DNA from: a virus
Virus record (IMG/VR): IMGVR_UViG_3300006750_000004
Coordinates: 1-64,000 of that record
Direction: 5' to 3' (one strand)
DNA length: 64,000 nucleotides
The translations under genes and the position numbers were made by a program. The notes below the pieces were generated by a model. The model did not search any database and was not told where the DNA came from. It saw nothing but the letters and a program-made list of their open reading frames with translations. Shown here piece by piece: positions 1 to 8,921 of the stretch. Within the stretch, counting starts at the first letter, position 1. The number at the start of each line of letters is the position of its first letter.

Positions 1-400
1 CTCGTACCCAGGCATAAATAAGGTTATCGCCAAATTTTGGGTGTTTGACGCTATTCCACTTGTCTGGATTGTACATCGGGTGTGGTGCTAGAACAAGGTC
101 GTATCCAGATTGAGATATCTGGGGCGGGATTGTTAAAGTAAGGTGGAGTGCTGATTGTTTGGTGTCTGCCTTATAGGTGACTAGGTTGTTGATTAGCGGA
201 TTATTGGCGAAGGCTGAGACGTAATAAGTGGAGGTGTGGACATCCAGCACACAATCATCAAAGTGATTCTTGATGGGTCCGAACATCAAGGTACTATTGA
301 TGTTGTCGCCCCAGCTACCAGTTTGGATCAGGCAGATTTTCTTCCTGGTGTCCTTTTGGCTATACTTTGGCTGTTTGGTAGTAGGAGTAGCTTTAGCCAC
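1..400 (-). CDS. GT9-like glycosyltransferase, N-terminal part (runs off the window)
   Basis: The minus strand is open from a GTG at 400 to the window edge and encodes about 133 residues. After a short charged leader the protein has a beta-strand, then Gly-Ser-Trp-Gly-Asp, then a helix. This is the opening layout of the ADP-heptose:LPS heptosyltransferase (GT9) fold, which usually reads TGSLGD. I chose GTG at 400 because AGGGGG (410-415) lies nine bases upstream. An earlier GTG at 406 is possible, and the frame is open back to about 525 without an ATG. It follows the GT2 gene at 444-1157 in the same direction. The GT9 assignment rests only on the N-terminal motif. Confidence 0.6.
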   Translation of the reverse strand, partial: MAKATPTTKQPKYSQKDTRKKICLIQTGSWGDNINSTLMFGPIKNHFDDCVLDVHTSTYYVSAFANNPLINNLVTYKADTKQSALHLTLTIPPQISQSGYDLVLAPHPMYNPDKWNSVKHPKFGDNLIYAWVR

Positions 401-443
401 TTCCACTTTCCCCCTTGGTTCACGACGGACAATTGGTTCTTTT

Positions 444-1157
444 TTAACCTTTTGTCGCTTTAAGTTTGGATTTATCTTCTTCAAGGTCAAGATCTCGATA
501 TAGGGTACCGTTTTTATCGAACCGCATCTCTAGAGACTTGTTGTGGCGGAAATATAACACCAGATCTTCTTTAATCAATCCGAATTGTTCACCACCAGCT
601 TTCCATTTTTCCCATAGGCGTGCATCCCCTATCACACGATAATCGCCGAAATATCCATATTTTTCGTGTAATTCTCGACGCCATATAGGGCATGGTCCAG
701 CTGATGATTGAGGGTATGCTTTGAATGGCATTTTGCGTTTCCATTGCCATGTGGTGTGATCTGGTTGATTAGGTTTCTGTGTAACCAGCACACTAGAGGA
801 AACGCAAGCATACTCAGGATGTGAATCTAGCCAGCCACAACATCGTTGGACATAGCTGGGGTGTAACATATCATCCACATTGCTATTCAAGATAAATCGG
901 GAGGATGTGCCCAGTATGCCATCATTCCAAGTTGGATATAGATTAATGTGCTTGGAATACCTAATGTCGATAACATTGGGATTATCAACCAGGAATTCGT
1001 TGTAGATCAAGGCTTCCTTGTCGTGATTCTCACAATTGAGCAATACGACCCAACAATCCTCAAATCCTTCTAGAGCACGCAGATTCTCGAGCTTGGCTTC
1101 CAGGAATCGACCAGCTTTCCACAATGCAATGAGTATAGTTGCTAGCTTTTGTTGCAC
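444..1157 (-). CDS. GT2-family glycosyltransferase
   Basis: 237 residues. The N-terminal strand-helix start, the DD pair in 'NSNVDDML' at about residue 95 (DXD-like, for nucleotide-sugar and metal binding) and a later 'PIWRRELHEKYGYF' segment are typical of compact GT-A fold family 2 transferases. It is a paralogue of the protein at 2664-3389, sharing the (S/T)NxDD and PxWRRxLH motifs. It overlaps the upstream GT9-like gene by 16 bases, which suggests translational coupling. Donor and acceptor sugars cannot be read from the sequence. Probably part of the phage glycan-building block at 1-4.9 kb. Confidence 0.75.
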   Translation of the reverse strand: MQQKLATILIALWKAGRFLEAKLENLRALEGFEDCWVVLLNCENHDKEALIYNEFLVDNPNVIDIRYSKHINLYPTWNDGILGTSSRFILNSNVDDMLHPSYVQRCCGWLDSHPEYACVSSSVLVTQKPNQPDHTTWQWKRKMPFKAYPQSSAGPCPIWRRELHEKYGYFGDYRVIGDARLWEKWKAGGEQFGLIKEDLVLYFRHNKSLEMRFDKNGTLYRDLDLEEDKSKLKATKG

Positions 1158-1969
1158 TTAATAAACCCTAAAACGTCACTTAATTCTGCTGGGTTATGGA
1201 CCCATGTAATCTGGTTATTCCACTTCACTTCGGACAGTCTCTTTTCATATCTATATAAGTTGTCTGTCCAGAGACAGATGGTATTCTTGGGTTGGTGTTT
1301 TTTAGGGAGTGCGAGGGAAGCACAGAAGAAACCGGAACCAACTGAAAAGAAGTATTTGCATTTGGATAGTGCCATGATGCATTGGCGACGGGTATACCGC
1401 AGCATATTATCCACTGTGTGGTGTTTTGCTTTACCGACTGGACATCCCTCGTTACTGAGCCATAGGACACGGTGGGTGTCGCCGAAATGCTCTAGAATTT
1501 GAGTGAAATGGTTTGGCTTGGCCCAGCTTTGTGCTGATGTGTAGACACTCTCGATAGCAATTATTGGCCGTTCATCTTGTATCTCGTCTGCAACAGACAA
1601 TTCTTGTTCTGTCGGGATAAATATTGGCCGTTGATCGAAATTGTCGATTCCTAATTGATGACCAGTTAGTAATGGTGTGTCGATTAATGAATGGTTTGGG
1701 TCATGTTGTCGGAATTCGAAGAATTTTATGTTCTGAGTAATTTGGAAAACCGGTTTGCAATTGAGTCTCTTTAATTCATGAATTCCTTGGTTCATTTGCT
1801 TGATATCAATTATTTTGCTTATCCATGGCGTGTTGTATAATGCGTCTTTACAATGTGTCCTGGCTGCTACCCAAACCTCATCATTGTATTTTTTCTTCAA
1901 CTCACGAATCAAACTTAGGTTAAAACATAAGTCACCAAAACCGTGAGCTGATTCGATTCCAATGGGCAT
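1142..1969 (-). CDS. GT9-like (heptosyltransferase-type) glycosyltransferase
   Basis: 275 residues. It starts with a strand and then 'HGFGDLCFNLSLIRELKKKY', the glycine loop and first helix of the GT9/GT-B fold. The C-terminal half has 'GSGFFCASLALPK', matching the donor-binding segment (usually D/GSG-x-x-H-x-A) of ADP-heptose transferases, with the usual His replaced. It is shorter than bacterial WaaC/WaaF (about 320-350). Its start overlaps the divergent HNH gene by 8 bases. With GmhA at 25.7 kb and the split transketolase, a heptose donor is plausible but not shown. Confidence 0.65.
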   Translation of the reverse strand: MPIGIESAHGFGDLCFNLSLIRELKKKYNDEVWVAARTHCKDALYNTPWISKIIDIKQMNQGIHELKRLNCKPVFQITQNIKFFEFRQHDPNHSLIDTPLLTGHQLGIDNFDQRPIFIPTEQELSVADEIQDERPIIAIESVYTSAQSWAKPNHFTQILEHFGDTHRVLWLSNEGCPVGKAKHHTVDNMLRYTRRQCIMALSKCKYFFSVGSGFFCASLALPKKHQPKNTICLWTDNLYRYEKRLSEVKWNNQITWVHNPAELSDVLGFIKCNKS

Positions 1970-2669
1970 ACCTATTTCTCCAAAATCAAGGCATAAGCGG
2001 TTACCGATTGGTTTAAAAATCGGCAGATTGGTTATTACCTCTGAACCGTATAAGCGTAGTCTTAAGAGACATGATATTTTCTATGATTGTAAATGTGATT
2101 GTGGTGTTGTTAAGACAATAAGATCACAATATTTAAGCAATGGTGACGCAGTATCTTGTGGATGCCGGATGAGGGAAACTCAAATAGAGAACGGCTCCAA
2201 TAATATGTTGAAGCATGGTTTTAAACGCAGGAAATTAGTGCATCCACTTTACCAAACTTGGTATGGTATGAACAAAAGATGCTATAATAAAAATAACCAC
2301 TCTTACAAACGATACGGTGCAAGGGGTATTACTGTTTGCGAAGAATGGCGTAATAATCCTGACGTTTTTATCGAATGGGCAATTGCTAATGGTTGGGAGC
2401 ATGGTTTGGAAATCGATCGAGAGAACAACGACGGTTCGTACTCGCCAGAAAATTGTCGTTTTGTGACTAAAAAACAAAATTGTCGAAATCAACGATCGAA
2501 TCGTCTGATCACAATTAATAGCAGTACTAAAACAATGGTCGAATGGTGTGAAATTTATGATCGTTATTATCGAACTGTGAATGCTAGAATCAATTCGTAT
2601 GGCATGGACCCAGCTAAAGCTGTTTTATTACAGACCAAACGAGGATTTTGCGGTACATCGCATTCATAA
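1962..2669 (+). CDS. HNH homing endonuclease with AP2-like DNA-binding part
   Basis: 235 residues, very probably a free-standing mobile endonuclease. The N-terminal part has a zinc-ribbon-like 'CKCDCG...CGC' block (about 43-67). The core 'YNKNNHSYKRYGARGI' followed by 'EIDRENNDGSYSPENCRFVT' (about 105-165) is the signature of phage HNH proteins. The C-terminal part, with 'KTMVEWCEIY' and a helix-turn-helix-like stretch, probably reads DNA. It is the only plus-strand gene in a minus-strand glycosyltransferase operon and overlaps both neighbours by only 6-8 bases, as expected for an inserted element. Confidence 0.85.
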   Translation: MGIPISPKSRHKRLPIGLKIGRLVITSEPYKRSLKRHDIFYDCKCDCGVVKTIRSQYLSNGDAVSCGCRMRETQIENGSNNMLKHGFKRRKLVHPLYQTWYGMNKRCYNKNNHSYKRYGARGITVCEEWRNNPDVFIEWAIANGWEHGLEIDRENNDGSYSPENCRFVTKKQNCRNQRSNRLITINSSTKTMVEWCEIYDRYYRTVNARINSYGMDPAKAVLLQTKRGFCGTSHS

Positions 2670-3389
2670 TTTCCCTACCTTGTATCGACCTACTTTTCTG
2701 TGATATAGTCGCCATTCTTCTTTATTCACCTTTTGATACCATAAATTCTGGCCTTGTCGCCATAGGTATAGTGCTAAATTTTGGTTTACCCACAATAATC
2801 GTTTCTTAGAGACAAAATGAATTCTGGCCCACCAATCTGCGTCTGCCAATGCTTGGAATTCGGTATCAAATAGACCGATTTGATCATGGAGGTTTCTCCT
2901 CCAAAGTGGGAAGTGTCCTACTCCAGCAATATCGATGTTCCCATTATAGTTTCCAGGTTTTCCATCTGGTGATGCTGATGTCAGATTATCCCATGTCTGG
3001 TTTGGTTTGCTAGCTGTAAACCAACTACAATATGTTAGTCCAATACCTGGTCCTGATCGCTCCAGGTTGTTTATTAAAATTTGGTAACATTTTGGGGAGA
3101 CGAGATCATCAGTGTTAGCGTTGGTGATAAACTGACTATTAGAATTTTGAATTATATGATTCCATGCCTCGTAGACTGAAATTCTTTTGTCGAGTCGTTC
3201 ATATCGTATTTGTTTGTGTTTTTTGGCAAATGCTGTTGGGATGTTGTGATCTCGTTCATCTGGGCTGTCAGCGTTGACGCACCATATTTCTATATCCTTC
3301 AGAATATTACATTGTAGTAGATTTTGGAGCCTGTTTTTGATCCAATCCCCACTGTTATACATGGAGACCATGACAGTGAGTTTAGTCAT
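2664..3389 (-). CDS. GT2-family glycosyltransferase
   Basis: 241 residues with a GT-A start ('TVMVSMYNSGDWI'), an acidic nucleotide-sugar motif 'NANTDDLV' at about residue 90, and a C-terminal 'PLWRRNLHDQIGLFD...DADWWARI' that fits the acceptor-side acid of family 2 enzymes. It is a paralogue of the transferase at 444-1157. Its start overlaps the DUF6165 gene by 8 bases, and its end overlaps the HNH gene by 6. The sugar specificity is unknown. Confidence 0.8.
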   Translation of the reverse strand: MTKLTVMVSMYNSGDWIKNRLQNLLQCNILKDIEIWCVNADSPDERDHNIPTAFAKKHKQIRYERLDKRISVYEAWNHIIQNSNSQFITNANTDDLVSPKCYQILINNLERSGPGIGLTYCSWFTASKPNQTWDNLTSASPDGKPGNYNGNIDIAGVGHFPLWRRNLHDQIGLFDTEFQALADADWWARIHFVSKKRLLWVNQNLALYLWRQGQNLWYQKVNKEEWRLYHRKVGRYKVGKL

Positions 3390-3873
3390 TTTGTCCCCGG
3401 TTACGTTCGTTGTGCTCTTTTACTAATCTATTGCATTCTTCGACGTGATTAACATCTTTGGCCTCATAATCTGTGTAGGATTTTTCTTCCCGGATATCTG
3501 AGTCGAAGAATTCGTTGATTTCTTTCTTGATACGTGCTCGTTCATCGTTGGTCAGGTATACGGATCGTGCTAATTGGACGAATTTATCTCCGAAGTCTTG
3601 ACGCCGTTCGCAGTCTCGGATTTTGTCTTCGATGTCCCAAATTTTTTCGTTTATTTGGCGGAGTTTGGTTATGGCGGAGTTCAAAGCTTTTGAGTTGGCA
3701 ATTTTATTACCAGCAACCCATTCATGGAGTTTGCTAACTGATTTTTTGAGGATTGCTTGTTCGTTTTTGACGAATACGATTTTAGTATTGTCTTTGATCT
3801 TTTCGAGTTTGATTCCCAGGATTGTTAGTTTATCGAACAGCTCTCCTGGGGCTATTTCTACTTTGATTCGCAT
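3382..3873 (-). CDS. DUF6165-family protein
   Basis: 163 residues. The opening 'VEIAPGELFDKLTIL' and later 'KIWDIEDKIRDCE' and 'EEKSY' blocks match a small helical family (DUF6165) that I know from glycosyltransferase clusters of bacteria and phages. The protein is predicted mostly alpha-helical and charged, with no signal peptide. No enzymatic activity is known for the family; its constant company with glycosyltransferases suggests a scaffold or accessory role, which is inference. It lies between the GT2 gene and the epimerase gene in one operon. Confidence 0.65.
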   Translation of the reverse strand: MRIKVEIAPGELFDKLTILGIKLEKIKDNTKIVFVKNEQAILKKSVSKLHEWVAGNKIANSKALNSAITKLRQINEKIWDIEDKIRDCERRQDFGDKFVQLARSVYLTNDERARIKKEINEFFDSDIREEKSYTDYEAKDVNHVEECNRLVKEHNERNRGQND

Positions 3874-3876
3874 TGT

Positions 3877-5291
<1,415 letters not shown>

Positions 5292-5303
5292 AATTATACG
5301 AGT

Positions 5304-5336
5304 GAAGCCGATGTGGGGTAACCCCACATCGGCTTC
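5304..5336 (-). terminator. Perfect 15-bp inverted repeat downstream of csrA
   Basis: GAAGCCGATGTGGGG (5304-5318) and its exact complement (5322-5336) are separated by three bases. Placed 20 bases after the csrA stop codon, it would form a very stable hairpin in the csrA transcript. It lacks a U-run on either side, so it may stabilise or process RNA rather than act as a classical terminator. A TATAAT sequence (5291-5296 on the complement) lies just beyond it. Confidence 0.55.
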
Positions 5337-5355
5337 TAATCGGCCTCCACAGTTG

Positions 5356-5550
5356 TCAAACAGAATCAGGGGGTGAATTTTCCTTTGCGTTTTTCATGAT
5401 CGCCTCATAGACTTCCCGGCGGTGGACTGGGATTTCTTTTGGGGCTTCAACACCCAAACGGACTTTGTCCCCTCTGATTTCAACAATGACAATTGTGATG
5501 TCGTTGTTGATAACGATGGACTCATTTTTCTTTCGCGACAGTACTAACAT
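5356..5550 (-). CDS. csrA: CsrA/RsmA carbon storage regulator homologue
   Basis: 64 residues, the usual CsrA length. It begins 'MLVLSRKKNE' and continues through 'IVEIRGDKVRLGVEAPKEIPVHRREV', which matches the family along its whole length. The RNA-contacting residues Leu4, Arg6, Val42 and Arg44 are all present. CsrA is a dimeric RNA-binding protein that recognises GGA in hairpin loops near ribosome sites. The frame is open upstream, but the family start at 5550 is clear. In a phage it could redirect host mRNA translation or control its own late genes; that role is inferred. Confidence 0.93.
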   Translation of the reverse strand: MLVLSRKKNESIVINNDITIVIVEIRGDKVRLGVEAPKEIPVHRREVYEAIMKNAKENSPPDSV

Positions 5551-5581
5551 TTCGTACTTCCTTGCCGGGATGTTAGGACTG

Positions 5582-6397
5582 CTAGGACTGCTCGTAGCCG
5601 TTCTTTGTGAGATTGGTTCGCTCTTTGTCGAGGTCTTTGACCGCAAACCAGGGCCGTTCTCGTTTACCACCTGTGACGGCTGTGTCGGAGAGGAATTCGG
5701 CGGTATAGAGGGCTTGCGATTTTTTGCCGAGAGCACCATTGTAAGTGTTAAAACAATACTTACGCGGTGTGGCGTTGGTGAGGAGCAGGCAGTGTGCACG
5801 CACATCTACTTCGGGGTGGTCGAATTTGACGTTCTTTTTCGTCCATAATTCGCAGCCGTCGAGGGCTTTGAGGTCATCGAAGTTGACAAGGATTGGTTCC
5901 TTGGCCACTTTCTTGGCTTTGTCGGCCTTGGGCTTGTCTGCTTTCTTCGTGTCTTTGTCACCCTTGCCTGTAGCAGTGGTGGCTTCCTTTGTCGTTGTCA
6001 TCGGTTTGACTCCTAGCCAGTGTAAGTTGAACTCACCATCATTAGGACAAGTGATCCGTTCGCAATTTGGCTCAACATCGAATACGTTCCCACATTTTGG
6101 GCAAACTGCACGGTATTTATCACTCGATTCAATGACAGTGGCTTTGCCATCTGAGTTGAGTGGTAAGATCCTGCGGAAATGCACTTTGCAAGTACGTGTG
6201 CCATCTCGTTCGCGGAGGGGGACGTGACCTTTCCGGTCGGCTCTGACGAAGTCTGGTTTGTTGGTATTGGGATCTTCGTCGTCAACCGGTTCTGGCTCGA
6301 CAACGTAGATCTTGGGCTCGATGATCCCTGTCAACAACAATACCTGCACTTCTTGGCTTATGGGGAATTTCTCTCGTCCACCCGAATTCTGCGTCAT
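5582..6397 (-). CDS. Zinc-ribbon protein with Lys/Asp-rich linker, unknown function
   Basis: 271 residues. A four-cysteine zinc ribbon, CPKCG...CERITCPNDG, lies at about residues 95-117. It is followed by a low-complexity Lys/Thr/Asp/Ala stretch (about 130-165) and a C-terminal domain of about 100 residues with no recognised family. The architecture suggests two folded parts joined by a flexible linker. It may bind nucleic acid, but this is a guess from the zinc ribbon and basic linker. csrA follows 31 bases downstream. Confidence 0.6.
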   Translation of the reverse strand: MTQNSGGREKFPISQEVQVLLLTGIIEPKIYVVEPEPVDDEDPNTNKPDFVRADRKGHVPLRERDGTRTCKVHFRRILPLNSDGKATVIESSDKYRAVCPKCGNVFDVEPNCERITCPNDGEFNLHWLGVKPMTTTKEATTATGKGDKDTKKADKPKADKAKKVAKEPILVNFDDLKALDGCELWTKKNVKFDHPEVDVRAHCLLLTNATPRKYCFNTYNGALGKKSQALYTAEFLSDTAVTGGKRERPWFAVKDLDKERTNLTKNGYEQS

Positions 6398-6522
6398 AAT
6401 CTAGTCTCCAGAGTCGAATACGTTGCAACTCTCCAAGTGTTACTAACGGACCAGCCTCTGTTAATGAGGACTAAAATTGGTATCTTTTTAAATACAGGAA
6501 AATATTCGTGGAGAACACCTAA
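6398..6522. other. 125-base gap with no recognisable gene
   Basis: A gap between two minus-strand genes in an otherwise tightly packed stretch. I see no open frame with a plausible start. It probably holds the promoter and leader of the 5582-6397 gene; no clear -35/-10 pair stands out. Confidence 0.3.
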
Positions 6523-6795
6523 TTATGGAAGACGGAGTCCATCTCGGAGAACGGGATCAAACCGATCTGGAAGAACGACATCCGTACCTTCAATGTATGG
6601 GATTTGGTGTTGTAGACGCTCCACCAGAGCTTCTAACTGTTCTTGGACCATGGCGAAAGACGCAGAATCGAGCGGACCCATGCTGAGGAATTCTAGGACT
6701 ATTATGTTCCGCTTGTAACCGCCGGTCTCTTCGACTGTTTTGTAACTTGGTGGGAATCCTGGGTATGGTTTACGCGGCACGTCAAGATTCTCCAA
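6523..6795 (-). CDS. Small hypothetical protein
   Basis: 90 residues, Pro- and Tyr-rich at the N-terminus, with an amphipathic helix in the middle ('AMVQEQLEALVERLQHQ'). No family recognised. It overlaps the HNH gene upstream by 14 bases, which supports real co-translation. No signal peptide or membrane segment. Confidence 0.5.
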   Translation of the reverse strand: MENLDVPRKPYPGFPPSYKTVEETGGYKRNIIVLEFLSMGPLDSASFAMVQEQLEALVERLQHQIPYIEGTDVVLPDRFDPVLRDGLRLP

Positions 6796-7222
6796 TAATT
6801 CCTGTCACCTTGCGTACGTGTCCCTTAATAATATCTCCGCCCCTGCGATCGAACAACTGCTGGAGAAGTGCTAGATAACTCTCTTGTTCCAATTTACCAG
6901 ATGAAAACATCCAGACAAGATCATTATTCTTTTTAATATTCTTACAATCTTTGCAAGAGGGAAGAATATTAGCTGGGATGTTGGGTGCAACTATTTTCAA
7001 TGGGAATGGATGATCTAGAGTTTCCGCTGCACTACCACAATACGCACATTGATTTTTGTAACATTCGATGATTTCTTCAACATCTGAAATCTCCAAATCA
7101 CTGTAGATATCTTGTCGTTTTGCACGATATCTCGATTGTCGGATCCAGCTGCTTATTGTTGCTCGTTCCATGGACATATTTCCAATGCCTGGGAGGCTCT
7201 GATGTTTGGAAGAATTTTCCAT
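6782..7222 (-). CDS. HNH endonuclease
   Basis: 146 residues. The HNH core is visible: 'CAYCG' at about residue 58, 'LDHPFPL' with the catalytic-type His, then 'NILPSCKDCKNIKKNNDL' supplying the second zinc Cys pair and the final Asn motif. The frame is open further upstream to 7456, but that part lies opposite the sialidase-like gene, so the ATG at 7222 is preferred; an inner ATG at about 7177 is also possible. It may be a mobile endonuclease or a packaging-type HNH. It overlaps the divergent gene start by 21 bases. Confidence 0.75.
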   Translation of the reverse strand: MENSSKHQSLPGIGNMSMERATISSWIRQSRYRAKRQDIYSDLEISDVEEIIECYKNQCAYCGSAAETLDHPFPLKIVAPNIPANILPSCKDCKNIKKNNDLVWMFSSGKLEQESYLALLQQLFDRRGGDIIKGHVRKVTGIIGES

Positions 7223-8314
7223 AATATCTTCGCGACTAGCCGTCGACGCGAAATAGGTGTTGAGAATTTTAATCATTGTTCGTCGATCTGCCAACATGGT
7301 GATGGCACAATGCTGGCCTGGTACTCTGGGTCGGGCGAATGCCGCGATGATCAGAGCGTCTATATTAGCTTTTGTAATGCTAAAGGCGAGTATACGGACC
7401 CTGTTCGTGTCGGGGACAAAACCGGTAATCCAGTAATTTGGTCGCATAGGGGGCATATTTACCTTCTATGGTCTAAATTCGAGGATACTGGTGACATTCG
7501 TAGCATTGTCGATCGTTGGAAGTTTTGTAGTCTTTGGATACAGAGGGTGGAGCTCCAAGACGAAATCACACTTGTCGACGAACCGGTGATGATAGCGTCG
7601 CCAGAGAGCCATCTTCTTGGCAGATGCAACCCATTATTTCTTGGCCAAACTTCCTGGTCTACTGATGAAGGCCCCGGCACATTGCATGCTGATTCCGCAT
7701 GCGATTATCTACTGCCACTGTACGATGAAGTAACGCGAAACGGAGTTATTTACAAAGTTCGAATAGATGATGTGACTGAAAACCAACTAGATCCAGTGCA
7801 CAAACGAGTCATCCATACCACCAGAACCGGAAATATTGGTATTGACATGATTCAGCCAACTCTCTGGCTTGGTAAGGCAGTTTTACCAAGCTATCCGCAA
7901 CGGGTGCATTCACTTAGCAGGAACTTTGGTGCAAAGACCTTCAGACGAACGAGATGCAAATATTGCTACTCAGACGATTCAGGCGAGACATGGTCAGAAC
8001 CACAAGAAACAGACATCCCCAATAGAAACAGCTCATTACATGCTATTCATTATAATGGATACGACCTACTTTTGTGGAATGACACAAATGGTCTTAGTCG
8101 GATAAATCTACGATTAGGTAAACTGTCATTTATAGACGATATTCCGGAAGTGGAGATGATCGCAACGATTGGAGAAGCCGGAGGATATCCCTCAATGTGC
8201 GTAGATGCTGCAGATAATCTTCATATGACATTTTCCAATAGAAAAAGAAAGATTGAACATCATGTCTGGAACACCAAACAGTTCGATACCATTAGCCAGA
8301 GAAATATCTCTTGA
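7202..8314 (+). CDS. BNR/sialidase-like beta-propeller protein
   Basis: 370 residues. A canonical Asp-box SxDxGxTW occurs in 'SDDSGETWSEP' (about residue 260), and further bladed repeats such as 'GDGTMLAWYSGSGE', 'QSVYISF' and 'NPVIWSHRGHIYLLWS' are spread along the protein. This is the layout of exo-sialidase or related six-bladed glycosidase/lectin propellers. ATG at 7202 is chosen for GGGAGG just before it. There is no signal peptide. It could trim or bind glycans on the host surface or virion; the catalytic Arg triad and Tyr/Glu pair cannot be assigned by eye. Confidence 0.65.
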   Translation: MFGRIFHNIFATSRRREIGVENFNHCSSICQHGDGTMLAWYSGSGECRDDQSVYISFCNAKGEYTDPVRVGDKTGNPVIWSHRGHIYLLWSKFEDTGDIRSIVDRWKFCSLWIQRVELQDEITLVDEPVMIASPESHLLGRCNPLFLGQTSWSTDEGPGTLHADSACDYLLPLYDEVTRNGVIYKVRIDDVTENQLDPVHKRVIHTTRTGNIGIDMIQPTLWLGKAVLPSYPQRVHSLSRNFGAKTFRRTRCKYCYSDDSGETWSEPQETDIPNRNSSLHAIHYNGYDLLLWNDTNGLSRINLRLGKLSFIDDIPEVEMIATIGEAGGYPSMCVDAADNLHMTFSNRKRKIEHHVWNTKQFDTISQRNIS

Positions 8315-8483
8315 TGATCTGCCAGATGAGGAGGAAATTTCCCTTGATCTGCCAGATGAGGAAGAGATTATTATAGTTGATGAGATGCCAAAAGACAGGG
8401 TGCCACTCTATTTCGAATGCTCACCAGAATTTGGAGCATTCTCTGGCGACTATGTCGAGGATAAAGAATCTTCTAAATCCTGA
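8262..8483 (+). CDS. Small acidic protein with DLPDEEE repeat
   Basis: 73 residues, strongly acidic. The segment 'LDDLPDEEEISLDLPDEEE' is a near-perfect internal repeat, also visible in the DNA at about 8309-8363. It overlaps the 3' end of the sialidase-like gene by 53 bases in another frame and converges on the minus-strand gene at 8450. No family recognised. The ribosome site is weak, so the existence of the product is uncertain. Confidence 0.45.
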   Translation: MSGTPNSSIPLAREISLDDLPDEEEISLDLPDEEEIIIVDEMPKDRVPLYFECSPEFGAFSGDYVEDKESSKS

Positions 8484-8842
8484 ATCACGTTGGCAATTTG
8501 GAGCATCTCGTCGCGAGGTTTGACGCCCGCCTCTACAGCACTCTGATTAAGTCCTTGAGGGGGTGACGGGTCAAAAATTATTGTGGTGACGTCTGGTGCA
8601 ATCGACATTATTACCATTAACATATCTCTGGCATGCTCTTTTTTGCTACACACCTGAGTCGATAATTGGCGTTGATCGCCATGTTCCTTAATTACCTTCT
8701 GCATTCCATTACAGAATTGTGAAGCAATTACTGGATCACTAAATACAGGGAATAGAGGTATTCCTTCATTTTCATAGAGAAATAACTTCTTCTGGTCCGC
8801 ACCGAACGCCCCATAACTTATGACTATAAGTGGGAACTTCAT
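8450..8842 (-). CDS. Hypothetical protein, SseB-like N-terminus possible
   Basis: 130 residues. A segment 'GIPLFPVFSDPVIASQFC' (about 27-45) resembles the region of SseB-type domains where a value and a position are read against a beta-sheet. The C-terminal part is helical with 'VTTIIFDPSP'. The similarity is slight and the function is unknown. It converges with the small acidic gene, overlapping by 34 bases. Confidence 0.5.
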   Translation of the reverse strand: MKFPLIVISYGAFGADQKKLFLYENEGIPLFPVFSDPVIASQFCNGMQKVIKEHGDQRQLSTQVCSKKEHARDMLMVIMSIAPDVTTIIFDPSPPQGLNQSAVEAGVKPRDEMLQIANVIQDLEDSLSST

Positions 8843-8921
8843 TATTTCAATCTTTCTACTCTAGTCTATCAATGGCATAGAACCCCTGTTGGGTTTCTCA
8901 GAGATCAAGCAAAATTAAATT

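Noticed and set aside
5551-5805. N-terminal extension of csrA
   Set aside because: CsrA family begins exactly at the ATG at 5550; the upstream open frame overlaps the neighbouring gene.
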